A DNA stretch of 64,000 nucleotides from Takakia lepidozioides (lineage: Eukaryota > Streptophyta > Takakiopsida > Takakiales > Takakiaceae), in NCBI GenBank assembly GCA_030704615.1, contig CM060732.1:16926001-16990000 (forward strand), written 5' to 3'. A program made the position numbers and the translations under genes. The notes beneath the pieces are model-generated. The model did not search any database. It saw only the letters and a list, made by a program, of their open reading frames with translations, and was not told the origin of the DNA. This document shows, piece by piece, positions 1 through 14,200 of the stretch; the first letter of the stretch is position 1, and each line of letters opens with the position of its first letter.

Positions 1-312
1 TAAGATTGTTACAGGGAAAAACTTGAAACATCCTCGCAAAGAAAGAACAATGACGTCAATGAGGCTTGCACGCGCTCACATATACTACGCACCTCTACTC
101 AAAACATAATCATTCCTAGTGAATGAAATCTGTACGCTGCTGCACAAAACTGTCCGAGTGACGTAAAGAACTTTCAGATTTTTCCCTCAAAGGAAACCGG
201 GGACCTTAAACCTGTGAATCTACGCGCCAGGCTGGCTAGTGCGTTACATAATCCTATAATCTACCCGACAGGCTGGCCAATGCATTACAGCGTTCCCGCG
301 TTCTTCACGCAC

Positions 313-416
313 GGTAAGCCTCCTCGTGTCGGGGATTACCTACACTCGCCCCGCCATTCGGCTACCGCCTCGCGGTGGGGCTCATTTCGGTAATCCCCTC
401 CACTCGGAGGCTTACC
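313..416. repeat. Imperfect fold-back (hairpin) repeat
   Basis: The arms 313-340 and 389-416 are inverted copies: both read GGTAAGCCTCC and then GGGGATTACC on their own strand, with a few mismatches between. The central 48 bases contain a second inverted pair (CGCCCCGCC and GGTGGGGC). The whole unit could fold into one long stem. It may be a small fold-back MITE. No clear target duplication is visible. Confidence 0.6.
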
Positions 417-1299
417 CTCAGTGTTGTTTTTTGAGAGGCAACCCTACATTTTTTGTGACAGGTTTTTTTTTTTTTTTTCCCTTTCACTGTGACAAGCAAC
501 TTTGAGAAAATGCCTTTCACATGACAAGTTGATAAGTTTTTGACCTTTCACACAACCATGTCATATGAAATTAAAAATGAAAAATGAAAAGAAGTGTGAA
601 GGGTGAACTTCTTACAATTAGTCCACAGTCAATCATTGCGGGCTCAATCACTTAGACTACGTTGGACCCTGGAAGATTCTTTGGATCATGTGTACCACGG
701 ATGAAAGGGCAAATGGCTCGGGTCCTAATTATAAGTGCCCGGTCACAATGTGTCTTGGACGACCAATCTTTGCATGCAGGCGAGGCTCTAAATAGCTGCA
801 TCCCCCAACTACTTAGGCCCTTGTGAACTTAAGTCCCAAATGCCTATTTCTTGAAGTAAATCTTGAGCGCTAGATGACTAAAGTTGCCCTTTCACAACCC
901 GGAGCAATATATGAGAACGCTTCGAAGATCAAAATCATCGAAATTCAGCTAGCTAGCTAATCTTGGGATTGTATTCTTCCAATGAACAGAAATGACGTGC
1001 TCCAGCGTGTAACCTAAGCAGCGAGAGTCAAATACATACTGCAAAGCAATGGTCAGGACTTAAGACCCGATCACCTGAAACATGGGTAAGTTAACACTAT
1101 TAAGGTTTATGATAAAGATCTACAAACCATACAGCTCTTACTCATGGGTCAATGTAGCTTTCATTGAAGGTAGAACCCAAGACCCCTGAAGAATAATAAA
1201 GCCAACCTACAGGCCTGCATGCAACACACGGTGGACGCAACTGACAGCCCACAATTCAGGCCCTTGAGGAGGGGGAAAAATAACCCCCTCTCATTTATG

Positions 1300-1437
1300 G
1301 GCCATGGAGGCCCACAGGACGATAACATCCAGACATAATGCCACGAACAATCCCCACATGGGGCAGGGCAGCGGCTTTGAACCCCGAACCACCAAGGCGA
1401 CACATTGTGCACTCAACTTACCAGCTGAGCTATCGTG
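1300..1437 (-). repeat. tRNA-derived SINE head (pol III box A and box B)
   Basis: On the minus strand, 1432-1421 reads TAGCTCAGCTGG, a perfect match to the pol III box A consensus. 1383-1373 reads GGTTCAAAGCC, which fits the box B consensus GGTTCRANNCC. The spacing is tRNA-like. The acceptor stem does not pair and unrelated sequence follows downstream, so this is a tRNA-derived SINE head rather than a working tRNA. The 3' end of the SINE is not defined; about 1300 is a guess. Confidence 0.5.
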
Positions 1438-2212
1438 CTTGTACATTTCCTTTGTAATTTTTACCTTTCTTTTGACAGGCTATTTTTTGTTTTTTCGCCT
1501 TTCACCGTGACAGGCAATTTTTGGTCATTGCCTTTCTTTTGACAGGCCGTTTTTTTTTTTGGGCCTGTCAAATGCCTTGTGACAGGTGCAAAAAGCAACC
1601 TTGGTTACCCTACACAATAATGGTAATTTTCGTAAGTTTTTGCAAACAAATGTAGGCTCCAAACTATTCAGCGAACGTGGTTCCCGGCAAACCGGAATTG
1701 TTCTGATAATTGACAATGTTGTAGACGATGAAGCGAGGCGGTATGCTGCAGTGTTGAGGAAAGTGAGGGAGGAGGCTTGGTGAGTGTCGTGACACCTTGC
1801 CTGGGCGAGGCCATGGCGGATCTGACCTGCGCTCATACTGCCCACTAGATTCAATCCCCGTGGGCGTCAGACTCTAATGAGAACCCTTCCGCTGGAAATG
1901 TGGAGAGAACGTTTTGGGCGATGAGCACATGTAGCATTTGCAGGAAGGTTTCCAGAAGCGGGGTCTGGGGTTGTCCTTACCACGAATTGTTGGACGTAGT
2001 GGTGCAGTTGTTCATCAGATTTTGCGTTACACGGGCATCTGAGACAGCGGGGTGATGAGAATCGCAAATTGTGGCACGGAATATAGGGTAGCATGATGAA
2101 GATGTGCAATCGCTGCGATTAGCTGCGAGATACAGGCGGTAGATGAGACGTCACTTGCCTGGGTGGATGTAGGCATCTCAAGGGGTTGAGAAGGTAGAAG
2201 AAACGGGAGGCC

Positions 2213-5200
2213 ATGGAGGTTCCAGGGACTGCTCTGGCGCAACTCTTGCGGCAGCGCATGAGCCCCATGGTGATGGTGCTGGCTACACCTCGTGCCGAAG
2301 AATCATGCCGCAAGAATCAACTTGGCTTTGTGGACTTGCTGCGCCCTTTTTGCATCCTTGATCAGATTGATGGTAAGTTTATCATACTTTCAATATGCGC
2401 GTGACGAGAGAAAGGCACACACACACGCACACATACGCACACACGAAGATGGCAAATGAGACCTTTAAATATTGCTTGCCATTGCTAGAATAATCGTGAT
2501 TGATTAGGTCAGAATGAGTTGCTGTAATAAGTTGGAGATACATTTGCAGCTGGATACAAAGGTATTCTGATTCATGCATGCTAACTGGAACTCTGTTCTG
2601 CACGTTGTAGCTAGATAAACAGACATAAGTGGGCTGGCAGCACATACCATCAATTGGTGTTTTTTTTTGCTTTTCCCACTTTTCTATGAGGTATCTTCAA
2701 ATATTACGGCTACTCGGTTAGTATTTTCCTCTCTGAGGAGCTCACAAGTACCATATGATGGGCATTGGTGTGATATCCATGTTTAGTCCATATCAGGGGC
2801 CTAATATTTGAGGACTGAGATGAGTAATTGTGTTTATTCCTATTGGTGAGAAAATTGTACAAGTCCAAAGAAGAATCCATGAGGTGTGACTTTGACAATA
2901 GCCCAAGTAGCAGCAGTAGCATGCCAACCAAAAGTAAGAGAGCAAATATGTGTTGCATAGAGCTGTAACACTTTAATTAATAGAAGCTGCGGAATATCCC
3001 ACAGGCACATGCTGGTCAGGTGGTTACAGATTCCTTCAAAGAATGACTGAGACCTGGGTACTTTTGCAGGGTTTTAGCTGAAGTGAGGTTCCCTATAGGA
3101 TCATACAGAAATGCCACATTGTTTTCCATGGAACACTTGCACCTGGAACTCTCTGAGATGTTTGTAGGTGCTTGCAATGGTTGCAAGCTTGGTTTGTTAC
3201 GGGTTTCACACTTTCAGAGTAAAATGAGGAATATCAATGCCATGGAGTTACATGTTGCTAGCCATGTGGAAATGGTAAGGAATTTTGAAGGAGAGATGGT
3301 TATGAATGATGCAGTTCCTGTCCGCACAGCAAGTGATCAGCCCTACAGACTGCAGGACTTTGAGCTGCGCCTGTTTTATGCTACTGATATTTGCCAACCA
3401 CGCTCTGAGGTAAGTCATCCTTGTTTGAAGTGAAAGTGGCTTCTGGTTTCAAGTTGGGGATGCAGAGGGCATGCATCAAGAGGTCAGCTTTAGTGCGAGC
3501 TTGACTTTTAGCTTCGACAAAATGCCATCCACTTCTAAAATTTACATGAAGCTCTTTGTGGTGCTGCTGCTTTTCTTTTCTGGTCCAATGGACTGGCTGC
3601 CTTTCATGTCTTGTAAAAGCTAATTGGCTTGCTCTGCCATGATGATGTTCGAAGTTTCAAGCAAGAGTGTGAGGTGGGCCATTTGATCTTTTAGGTTGGA
3701 TGGGTGCAATGGGATAGTGCATGAAGGGAACACTATTTGTTCTGATGCTGAAAATTGACTGGCAGTTCAGTGGGTGTACGAGTGACGCATATGTGTTGTC
3801 TGTGCAACCAGACAGCCGAGGACTATCTGGTGGAGGTTGTGAGCACTGCAAGTGATGATGCAGCTGCTGCTCTGCAAGGTGACCCCCAGAGTATGGAGGT
3901 TGTTAGACAGAGTATGTCTCAACATATTTTCTGTGTACCTCTTTCATTCACGAGCAGTTTCCTTGTTGTGTTCTGATGTACAATCTTTCCTTTTTGGGTG
4001 TGCCGAAGTGTGGGTGTGTACCTGGTATATGCCTCAGGAGGCTGCTCTTTTGTGTCTTCAAGTTTAATATTTCCCTCCATTTGCTATCAATTAACATGCT
4101 CATGTCTTTTACATAGTTAATGTGTCTGTAGAGAAATCTACTCACCAACCATTGGCTGTGAACCAAATTATGAAGTTGTATTCACCCCGAGGTCGTAACA
4201 CTCCTGGAACTGGTTGTGGGGTTTCAGCCCACCAGAGTATATCAAACTCAACCTGAACTGTGTCGATGTCTGTCTGTCCAAGGTATCCTGCTAGCAGGAT
4301 GGTCAAATATGTAGCACTGAATGCTTATACCATCCTCATCATCTACACCGTCCTTATCGTCATATGGATCATGGATTCTCTTTCCCCAACCGGGTAAACT
4401 TACTATCCAGAGCAAGGCAGCCTACTCTTTGTTTGAAATTCAATTTACAGCTCAATGTGAGAGTATAGTAGGTGCTGAGGGAATCCCATCGTTTGGATTA
4501 GCTGAGGAGAGTCTTTTGTGTAAAATCTCTTGTGTGGTATTACTAAGATCTGCTTCATGGATTGTATGGGAGAGAGACTTCATAGCATCCACAGGGGCAA
4601 ACTAGAACATCAACATACAGCGAATGTCAAAGAGAAAGAGACTCTACTCGTGAGATGTTGTTTGTCGTAGCCTTGTGGCCATAGACGCTGTACCCAGTCT
4701 GGGCGGAATAAGAGGGAACAGACACTACCTTTGTGAGAGGCTCGTGGGACTTGGTATAAGCAATTGGTTTGGCCTTTCCAGATTTCCTCTAGAAATCCCT
4801 TCGCACAAGCATCAATCTTCTGAGCTGCGCAGCAGTTAGACTCCAAGAGGGCCAGGGCTTTAGGCTCAGCCTTGAGATTTTGAACGTTGGTGGAGGGAGG
4901 ATTGAGATTTTGAATGTTGGTGCAGGGACTATGTCCTTGATGGTCCTGAAGAGGGTCGCTTTCTGATGAGAATACCCCGACATTGTATCAGACACGTCGG
5001 GCATTGACAGTCTCCCTCTCCTCTCTCATCCGTTTATGTTCAAAGGTAGACTCCCGCCCTGAGTGTAAATTTCAGTCTAGTGCCGAGGGTAGGTAGGCCC
5101 TTCAGATCATCCTGAAGGTCCTCAGCCAGGTCACACCCACACCAAGGGCTTCCTCTGTAGGCATGTATACACATCCCACAAAGAGGTCCTTAGCCCTCAT

Positions 5201-8200
5201 ACCTCCGTTCAGTTTCTTTCTCAGCCAAATACTGTGTTCGTACTGAAGTTCCCTGTTGATGACTTCACAATTGTCACACAGGAAATCATGGACAAAGAAT
5301 CCCACTCCTTTTTACCACGCTTTCCAGAAGCCATCTTGATGGCACACATCTTACCATACCACTCATAGCCAACGACATCCCCAACCATCTGGTCCTTAGT
5401 TTCCCATATCTCCTTTCCCAGCACAAATGTGAATGCCATTAGCTCGAAGTACTTGTCCCACTTCAATTTATTTCCTTCGGTTTGTCAGCCCACAGAAGTT
5501 AAAGGTGGCCAGCTGCAAGCCAGCCTTTTTCAAATGTTATCTAGGTTGCTTTTCAATGCTCCTAGACATCCTGCAATTCTGCATTGGTGAGTCAGCTTCA
5601 CGCAGGCTTTGATTGCCTCGTGTAAACTTTGAGGATTGGCATGCCATTGAGCATGCCATATACCTCGTTCACAACTTGATTGGCCACTGCATGCATAGGC
5701 AGGTCTGACTGAGATGGTCTTTTTGCATAGACCTTTGGGCTTGGCTTACCACTAGGTTCTTTCATCCCTGGTAGTCGAGTCCCATAACCAATTAAGCTCA
5801 GAGAAGTTCAACCCTCGACTGCTTGGAGAGCTACCTTAGACATTTGTGATTCAATGAGGGGTTCAGGGAAAACAGTCAAGGATGGGGAGTCTAAACTGAA
5901 GGTTTCCAACTTGTTTGAAGCCCTGGAAGAGGTTGACCCGGAGTAGTACCTGTCAATGTAGCATTCTTAGACATAGTCGCCTTCTACCAAGTTTCCAAGT
6001 CTTGAGATGGTGCCATCAGCCAGACAATCCAAGCCTAAACTTGAGCAAGTAGTTTTCAAGGACACGATGTCCATCCTTGGATTCACCCCAAAAACTACAC
6101 ATGAAGCTGTAGTTTTGGCATAAGCAGCTCCCAGGAATCAACCTGGGGACTACAATCACTATCTGGAAAATGAGATATAGTTATAGCAGGTAAGAGATTT
6201 AAACACAAGGGCTTTTCCTAGCCCAAGTGTCGAGTATGCAAGCCAGAGAATGCAACCGCCCACTTCGGGCAGAGGTCCTGCCCCCAAGCAGTAGGGATCC
6301 ACTTCAGAGATCATCACTGATCATGTAGGCATATTCTAAAGGAGAGATCCCTTCTCTCCAACTTAATCCAATGCACTCCCCTACCTGAAGCAAACTGCTT
6401 CAGGTCAAACCCAGCATTTGGTCACAGAGACGTATCCCATGCCAAGTTCACCCATTTAGTAGGCTACCTAATGGGCAGGGAAATCAAAGAGAAACAGAGA
6501 CAGACAAACGAAAGAAAAAAAGAACGTCTGAGGTAGGCCCTTTGGATCCAGGAGAACCAGACTGACAAACCACTGAAACCAGGCAACAAATTGAACCCCA
6601 AATGTTGCATGAAGCAAAGTGTCTCATGCAGGTAAGCTGCTACAAGAGCAAGCAGAGAGAGAAGAGAGTTTTGACTACTCTGTGCCACTATGGTGACCCT
6701 AAGTCCCTGCCAGGTTCCAGGTCACCAGAGAATGTTGGACTGTACAGAAGCACTGTCTGATGACAGGTAATCAAGGGTTAATGTGCACGATGTCATTGAC
6801 AGACACAAGAAAGCATGAGTGTGATTTAATACTGGACCTCTTGCCTATCTTGCTTGCAAATTTTGACAACTGTACCAGACACCGTGTTCAAGGGCAGACA
6901 AAGACAGACCGATGGAAAGAAGGACAGAGCAGTTGTTTTAAGGGGAACACCATCAAGCTTGTTCCGACTTAGTAAGCTTTAGGTCTATCGTTTGTGCTGT
7001 GTATGCCAGTGGCAGAGTTTGAGACGCAGGGATCGTGGTTTCAAAGATACAGTCGAGAGTTTATGCGCACTTTGGCTTTTTCGGAACATGAAGCACTTGA
7101 CCATCCTGTTGCGTGTGAGTTTAATCTGTCCTTGTTTTCATGTTGGTACTGCATCACAACTCTAGGTGTCTGTTATAGATCCCTGGAAGGTTCACTACCA
7201 GGGACCTGCTGGTAGTGTAGTAGCCACCAGTACTCTAACGCAAAGTACAGTACAGTAGTGGGGAATCCCCCTTTCTAGAGTTTGGTGAGCTGCCTTCCCC
7301 TCAATATTCTTAGAACTGTCTGCTCTGCAAACGGGTTGTCTACAGTATCTTTGTTCCAGTGGGGGTTATGGATCTGGTGCTGATGGAAAAGTTGCAAATT
7401 GGCAGGTTTGCTGGTTGTGTCGTCGAAGGATGAGAGCCCATTGACCAAATTTGTGGATCTCTTCAGTAGTGATCAACTGCCTGCTCTGCTGAATGAGGGT
7501 GCCATGGACCCTAAGCTTCTCAAGCACTTTGTACTCCTGCATGATGTACAGGATGGCCCCTTGGACCGGTTAGAGACATCAAGTCGTCTTTCCCTTTCTA
7601 GACATGCTTACTAAATGAGTTGCTCTTAGCTTTTGGCTGAGGGGAGTCACTGGCTCAAGAGCTACTGGGCAGGTATCATGTTAGCATGCTCCAAGACAAG
7701 TAGGCTGTTGTATGCTTGTATAAGACTGTACAGTAGACCAAGAGTTTGGGCAGCAGGCTTGCAGGAGGATTTTTAGCCTGTATGTTCTGGCTCTTTTACT
7801 GTCAGAAATTGAGTATGTTACATGTTTCAATTTGCAGGGGATTTTGAAACATATGGGAGTTTTTATTCAACTGTGGCAAAATCAGAGACGTGACTTTCTA
7901 AGTCTCATTTTAAGAGATGAGATGGTACTTGGTGCAGGTGTAATGAAATACTGTTTGATATGCGGGGAACCCTTGGGGTGAACAATTGTGGTCTGCTGCC
8001 CATTAACTCTGGTACACCAGCTGCAGCTTCTGCATGTGAAGATATTTGGACTCCCCACATGTTACTGCCAATGCTTCCCACTTCTCAGGAGACAAGTAGT
8101 CCGGTATGCAGTGGCATCCCATGTAGGTGTTGGCCTCGAGTACATAAGGTTTTTCATAGTGTCAACGGGTCTTCCATGGAGTCACTCACAAGGCATGTCT

Positions 8201-11200
8201 GCAGCCAAGTGTTTGACTGCACAGGTTGATGCATTAGTTCCTGATGCCATCAGAAGCTGAGACTGTTATGGGGAGGTGGTATACTGGAAAATCTCGTACT
8301 GTTGTAGTTGATGTTGTCCCCATTTTGCAGGTGGATGACACACCAGTCTCAAAGCCAAGGCCTGGCTATTTTATCGAGAAGACTGATATGGAAGAGGTAG
8401 TTTTGTGATACTCAGTATGTTATTTTTGTTTCATTGCAAGCGCCCACATGTATGAGACTCTGTTGACCTTTTTGCTATGAAGGTCATCCTGGACCACTTG
8501 GTATCAAGTGCTTGATTGGTAGATAAGGTTTGGGGCACTCCTCTTCATAGGAGCAACAGCCTTAAGAGAGTAAAGACTGGGAACTCACTTCGAAGTCTCC
8601 TGCAACCACACACTGCAACTGCTGTCTTGGTTGCAAGCACGGTTTTGTTGTTGAAGGTGGGAGGGCCATTTTATGTATATGTATGTTTAATGCTGTGCAG
8701 ATTAGCGATTTTGTGTTAGATTTGAGTCTGAAACATCTCATTCCACACATGGAGCAGAAGATTCGCATGCTGAATCAGCAGGTGACTGACTGTAACTCTT
8801 CTAGACAGCCTCTTACATCATGCATGAAGTTTATGTTGTCACTTGGGCTTCTGGCTGGTGGATTTTCTTTGGCTGGTTGACCTCAAGGACTGTCCAAAGG
8901 TCTGGTAACTTTGGTAACAGAAGTGCCCCAGCCCCTACCAAAGAGGTAATGTGTGGCGCCTACCAGTGTTATGACCAGGACGTGTGTGCATTTTGGGTTT
9001 AGGGACTGGTATGAATCGTGGTTAGGATAGATTTTTGAAGTGGAAATATTGGAGAAGCAATGGAGAGTAGGTCGTTTCAACTATATTTTAAGAATTGAAA
9101 TGGCCGGACAGTGGTTTTGTTAGTGAAGCTGACAATTCATGAGGAGCCTGTTTGATTATGAGGACATTGTTCATTTACTTGCATTCAGCTCTGCACACTG
9201 AATTTTATGTGTGGGTTCACTTACATTCCCTAAACATCTCATTATACTAATTGATGCAATTTTTTTGAGCTGTATTGAGTTTTAAAGCTAATACCAGATC
9301 TGGATAATGAACCGTCTGGTACTAAACTTCTCGCATGATGGAGTTCATATCAGGTCTTGAACAAACGCTACTGCATTATTCATACCAGATGCGGTACGCG
9401 TAAATTTGAAAAATTTCAGTACTCATACCAGCTGGTATCACAAAATTGTAAGTTGAAGCGTGATACCAGTACCTCGACTGGTATGTCCAATACCAGAACA
9501 ACACTGGTTTGAACTGCCTTTGATGTTTGCAAGGTTGAGTATTGTACCTTTGTTTCCTACAGTCATCAGATCAAACCACCAAACATCTAGGTAGTCTTGG
9601 CTCCATTTCACAATTTGAGAGAACCCGTACCTAGGGCATATGCGAGGTCTGATGGCAGGTGGATGGTTTGGCAGGTGTCAGCAACCAGGAAGGGACTCAA
9701 GAATCAACTCAAGAACTTGTGGTGGCGCAAGGGCAAAGATGATACCCCAGATGTTCAGAGTGGCCCAATGTAATTAATAATCTGCAGGAAGGTCATGTTA
9801 ATGCATTGCTAGGCTTTGATTGAGTTTTGATAAAGGGCCAGAATGTCAAAGCAGATAAGACTAAGGTTCAAATTAAATGATAGTACGAGTCATTTGAATG
9901 TTTGGTGTGATATGGTTACAGGTACACATTCAGCAGTATGGAGTCTCAAATCAGGGTACTCGCCGACTATGCATTCATGCTTCGGGATTATGACCTGGCC
10001 CTGTCCCATTATCGCTTGCTTTCCAGTGATTACAAGACTGATAAGGCGTGGAAGCGCTACGCTGGGGTCCAGGTCAGTGTGAATGTGTGTGTAACAGTTG
10101 AACAATCCCCTTCTGTTCCAATTCATACCCAAAAACGCTGCATTCCATTCCTCATCGGAGGAGTCTGGATTATCGCTTTGGGTGAGATATTCACAAATTG
10201 GGATCTCTTCCATGCAGAATGAGATGGCGTTGGATCATAGGCCTCAATCTCTTCACTCCCCCATGGCACATATTGCAAGGACAACGTGATTTCCGTTGGT
10301 CCAGTGCATTGGAACGAGTTTCCTCTCATTGCCACAACTCATCCCACCTGCAAATCCGTGCAGGATGGTCTATGCTGGGATCTCTTGGGCGATGGTCCTC
10401 CATACTCTCCGTACAGTCCACAACAAAATGCCCAATGTATCACTACTGCAGCTTAACACATGAGAGAGACACTCACTTATTGCAGACCTGCAAGTACAAT
10501 CATATAGCAACTAGAAACCTGTGGTGCTTGATGTCGTAGCTACACAGAGAAGGCCCCAGACCTAGCTTCGTTGAGTGCAACATTTTGCTTTAGTTCACTA
10601 GCAACAGGAGCATGACGAGTACTCGGTTTAATGCTGTAGACACACATTGAACCTGGCTTGAATACTGGTCTTGAGCACCAGTGCAATTTTGTCCCATGAG
10701 CTGCTGACACGTAAATTTTTTAGTGAAGGGATGATTATTTAGGGTTGTTCTGTTCAGCAATAGATTATCAACTTCTATGGTAGAACTCCAAAAACACTAT
10801 GTGGCGTCCACTAAGCTATCTGGTTTGACTTTGGCAGGAAATGATAGGGCTGTGCTTATTTATGCTGGACCAGTCTCGAAGAGAGGCGGAATTGTGTATG
10901 GATACTGCTTACAACTCCTATCAGGTGGGTTACTAAAGTTTGCTGACTTCGCTTCTTTCCAGTTGCTATCATGCCATTAGTCACCAGATGTGGAAGGTTT
11001 GTGGCAACATCTTGGAGAGATGTATCACTTCTCGTTCTGGGTTCCAAGGCCTTCACACAGTACCATTGCCCCTGCTGGGATGAATGGGAGCTGAAGCTTT
11101 TTGCAGTTACTCTGGAATGGCTGATAGTATGGCAGACTTTGCTTTGTAGGTGGGGTCGCAGGGCATGCTAGACTGTTGGGCAGGTCATATATGCCAATCC

Positions 11201-14200
11201 GGGTGCAACGTGATTTAGGGGAAAGCCATATGATCTTGATGAAGAGACACGTGCTTGGGACAGGGATTCCTGCCAGTAAGGCAGTCCAAGTGGCACCTGA
11301 GGAGAACTCACAGCCTCTTCACTTTGCTGAGAAGCTCTACTCTAATATTACTTGTTTGTTGATGCTGCAGTCTAGAGGAGTCTCTGTATCTTTAAAGCTG
11401 TTTTTGAGGCAGACTACACTGGTCAGGATGTAGCAGGTTCATATTGTTCTTTGCCTGTAGCATGTTAAATTTCATTATGTGGATTTTTTCAGAAATGTGG
11501 AGGCTTAACTGCTAAATATGCAACGCGGACAACATTGTGGCTAGCAGAGATGCATAAAGCAAGGGGTCAGTTTCGAGAAGCTGCAGGTGTTCTTTTCCGG
11601 GCTTCTGTTGAGGTGAGTTACTATATGCTTACTGAACTTGTTTACAAGTGGGATAGCTGGAGGTCAGATTTAGTAAATCCAATGCATAAGGGACAATGTA
11701 GTTATATGTCATGTGTAACTTTAGGATGATCTGGTCAAGTTTCAGTTTATCTCATGAAGATCTGATTGCCAGAGTGGCATTTTGAGAGGAAACCTACAGG
11801 AGGTGAGTTTGCGGGCAGGAGTGCTACTTGAGCAAGCCGCCTACTGCTACCTACGTGCATCTCCATCCATGTTGCGCAAGTTTGGCTTCCATCAGGTGCT
11901 TGCTGGCAACCGGTACAGTGTCTGCTCTCAGGTACACCTCTCCTTGGTTTTCTGAGTCAAGTTAAAGCACAACTGTACACAGTGCTAATTAAAATAGGTC
12001 AGTCTGAAGAAAGATTCAGGCAAATCCTGTTTTATTGAACCTTTACTTCTTACTGCTTTTGTAGCAAAGCCTTGGTCTCTGTTGATCAGAAAATGTGGTG
12101 TCTGTCCTTTGTGCATCTGAAATCTCTTCACTAGCGTCATCACGAAACCTTGGGTTTTTGTGTTGCTCAGCTTTTTATTGGGAGCAATGTAGTTCAGTTT
12201 ACGGAGCTAAGAGTACGTAAGGGTGGGTGACACACAGCAGAAGCATGCCATGCGGGTTTATAGGAGTGTGCTGAGCATTTATGAACATCAGGGTTGGACG
12301 TACATCAGCGATCATGTCCATTTCCATCTTGGCAGGCAATGAGATCACCTCCATCTCTCCGATCTGTGATGTCTGCTTTCTATTCCACTTTGTACCAGTA
12401 TCTGTTTATTCCAAGGTAAATCATACTACCGGCGTCAGCCCCTAGATGGGAATTATTCTTGCATGATGGCAATGGTAGGGCCTGATATCAAGTGCACTGG
12501 TGCAGGCTCTCAGCATATTTGGGAAGCCTTGATCTTGCAATCGAGCACTTAATGAAGTTGATTGCTGGCAGTCATCAATCACCCACGAATCAAGCAACCT
12601 TTTTGAGAGAGTTCCTGTATGTTATTCAGGTAAAGCTAAATGTGGAACTTAATATGAGTGCCCAACTTGATTGTTTCCCCAAGCAATTTCTGTATCATTA
12701 TTTGTTGGGTCAACCTTTCTGGAAACTAGTTGCTAAAATTAGTCACGAAGTTTGTAAAGTGGGCTATCACTCTAACCATGAAATAAATATAATCACGTTT
12801 GCTTGCCGCTAACTCACTTGTCTTCTTGTGGTTGTTGCCTACCGTAGTCTGAGCACATACTCATGACCACTATTCATGCACTTGTTGTAAGTCCATGGAG
12901 AAACTAGTTGCTAAAATTAGTCAGGAAGTTTGTAAACTGGGCTATCACTCTAACCATGAAATAATTGTAATCACGTTTGCTTGCCTCTAACTCACTTGTC
13001 TTCTTGTGGTCGTTGCCTACCGTAGTCTGAGCACATACTCATGACCACTATTCATGCACTTGTTGTATGAATAGTGGAGATTGCTATCACACATTGAATC
13101 CAAGCTGTGTGGGTGGGTTGTTGTAGAATACGGTAGGAACACAGCAGGTTTTGGAGCTGGCTCTACCAGCCATCAACGTGGAGCATGTTCAAGTGCACTT
13201 TGAGGACCATCGTACATATGCTTCTTCTGCTGCAGTGAGTCTCACCATGTCCCTCTTTTGTTGGCATCACCGCTTTGATAACTCTTTCACCTTGCCCTGT
13301 GGACGTTGCTGGATCCTTCAACTGCATGCATTCAATTCTGTGTGAACATCCTACGTCAGGATGCTGGTAGTTGTCCTTTCTTTGTTGTTGGGTTGTCTGT
13401 CAGCCTAATGATTCTTAAGTCCATTATTCTGTCTGTTCATTATTTTGTCAGTCTTCTGTCGTATAATGTAACAGGCTTGTGAGGCCATATATACAGATGC
13501 TAAATATCTTATTGAAAATTGATCAGTGCTTCCTGGTTGCCGAGCTGTTGAGGAACCCTTTGTCTGTAAATAGGAAGTGGGGAATGGCTGTCAACAGCTC
13601 ATGGTGTGGTGATACTGCCTGTAAAACAATTGCTGCAATGTTTTTGCAATGTTCATTGGTCTTCGCATGGACAGTTCTGCTGGTAGGAGATAATGTCCTG
13701 TCTAGTTGTTTGATTGGTGTATCATGATCCCAGTCCAGAGATTTCTCTTGTGATAGCCACGCAACTGTCCATGTCCATCCTAAGAAGCATGTTGCTAAAG
13801 TCCAGGAACTTGAAGGGTTTCTGAGGATGAATGCAGGCTGCAGTGGCAGAGGAGGTATGGAGGACAGTGGAGGAGGGGCTGACACCAGCAGTGGCTGTCA
13901 CACTGCAAACCTGGTTGGATGCCCCCTCCAAGTTGGTGGGACAAGCCAAAGACTTCAATATTTGTGTTGCTGGTGGTGAGCCTTTCCACCACTTTCTTGA
14001 GAGTAGTTTGGTTGTGATAGTTTAAGTTTATTTCAACTTACACAAATTGTCTAACCCTGTGGCGTGGTTGGCATCCACTTCATCAGGCATTCCTGGATTT
14101 CTTGTGCAAGGCCCTTTCACATAACATTGGCTGAAAGTTTGGTGGCTAAGATGCATAATCAAATTATAGTAAAGAAAGGGTAGGCAACATTTTAGTAGCT

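Larger units (their letters stand above)
1..2212. other. Intergenic region upstream of TRAPPC8
   Basis: No convincing gene is visible. The stretch holds a fold-back repeat (313-416), a tRNA-like SINE head (about 1300-1437), and two T-rich tracts (455-550 and 1440-1590) that share a short TGACAGGC/TGACAAG motif with interspersed poly-T. The promoter and 5' UTR of the downstream gene must lie near its 3' end, but I see no clear TATA box. Short open frames here look random. Confidence 0.5.

Noticed and set aside
1840-1870. T-arm-like sequence near GATTCAATCCCCG, considered as a tRNA
   Set aside because: No matching box A, acceptor stem or anticodon arm at tRNA spacing.
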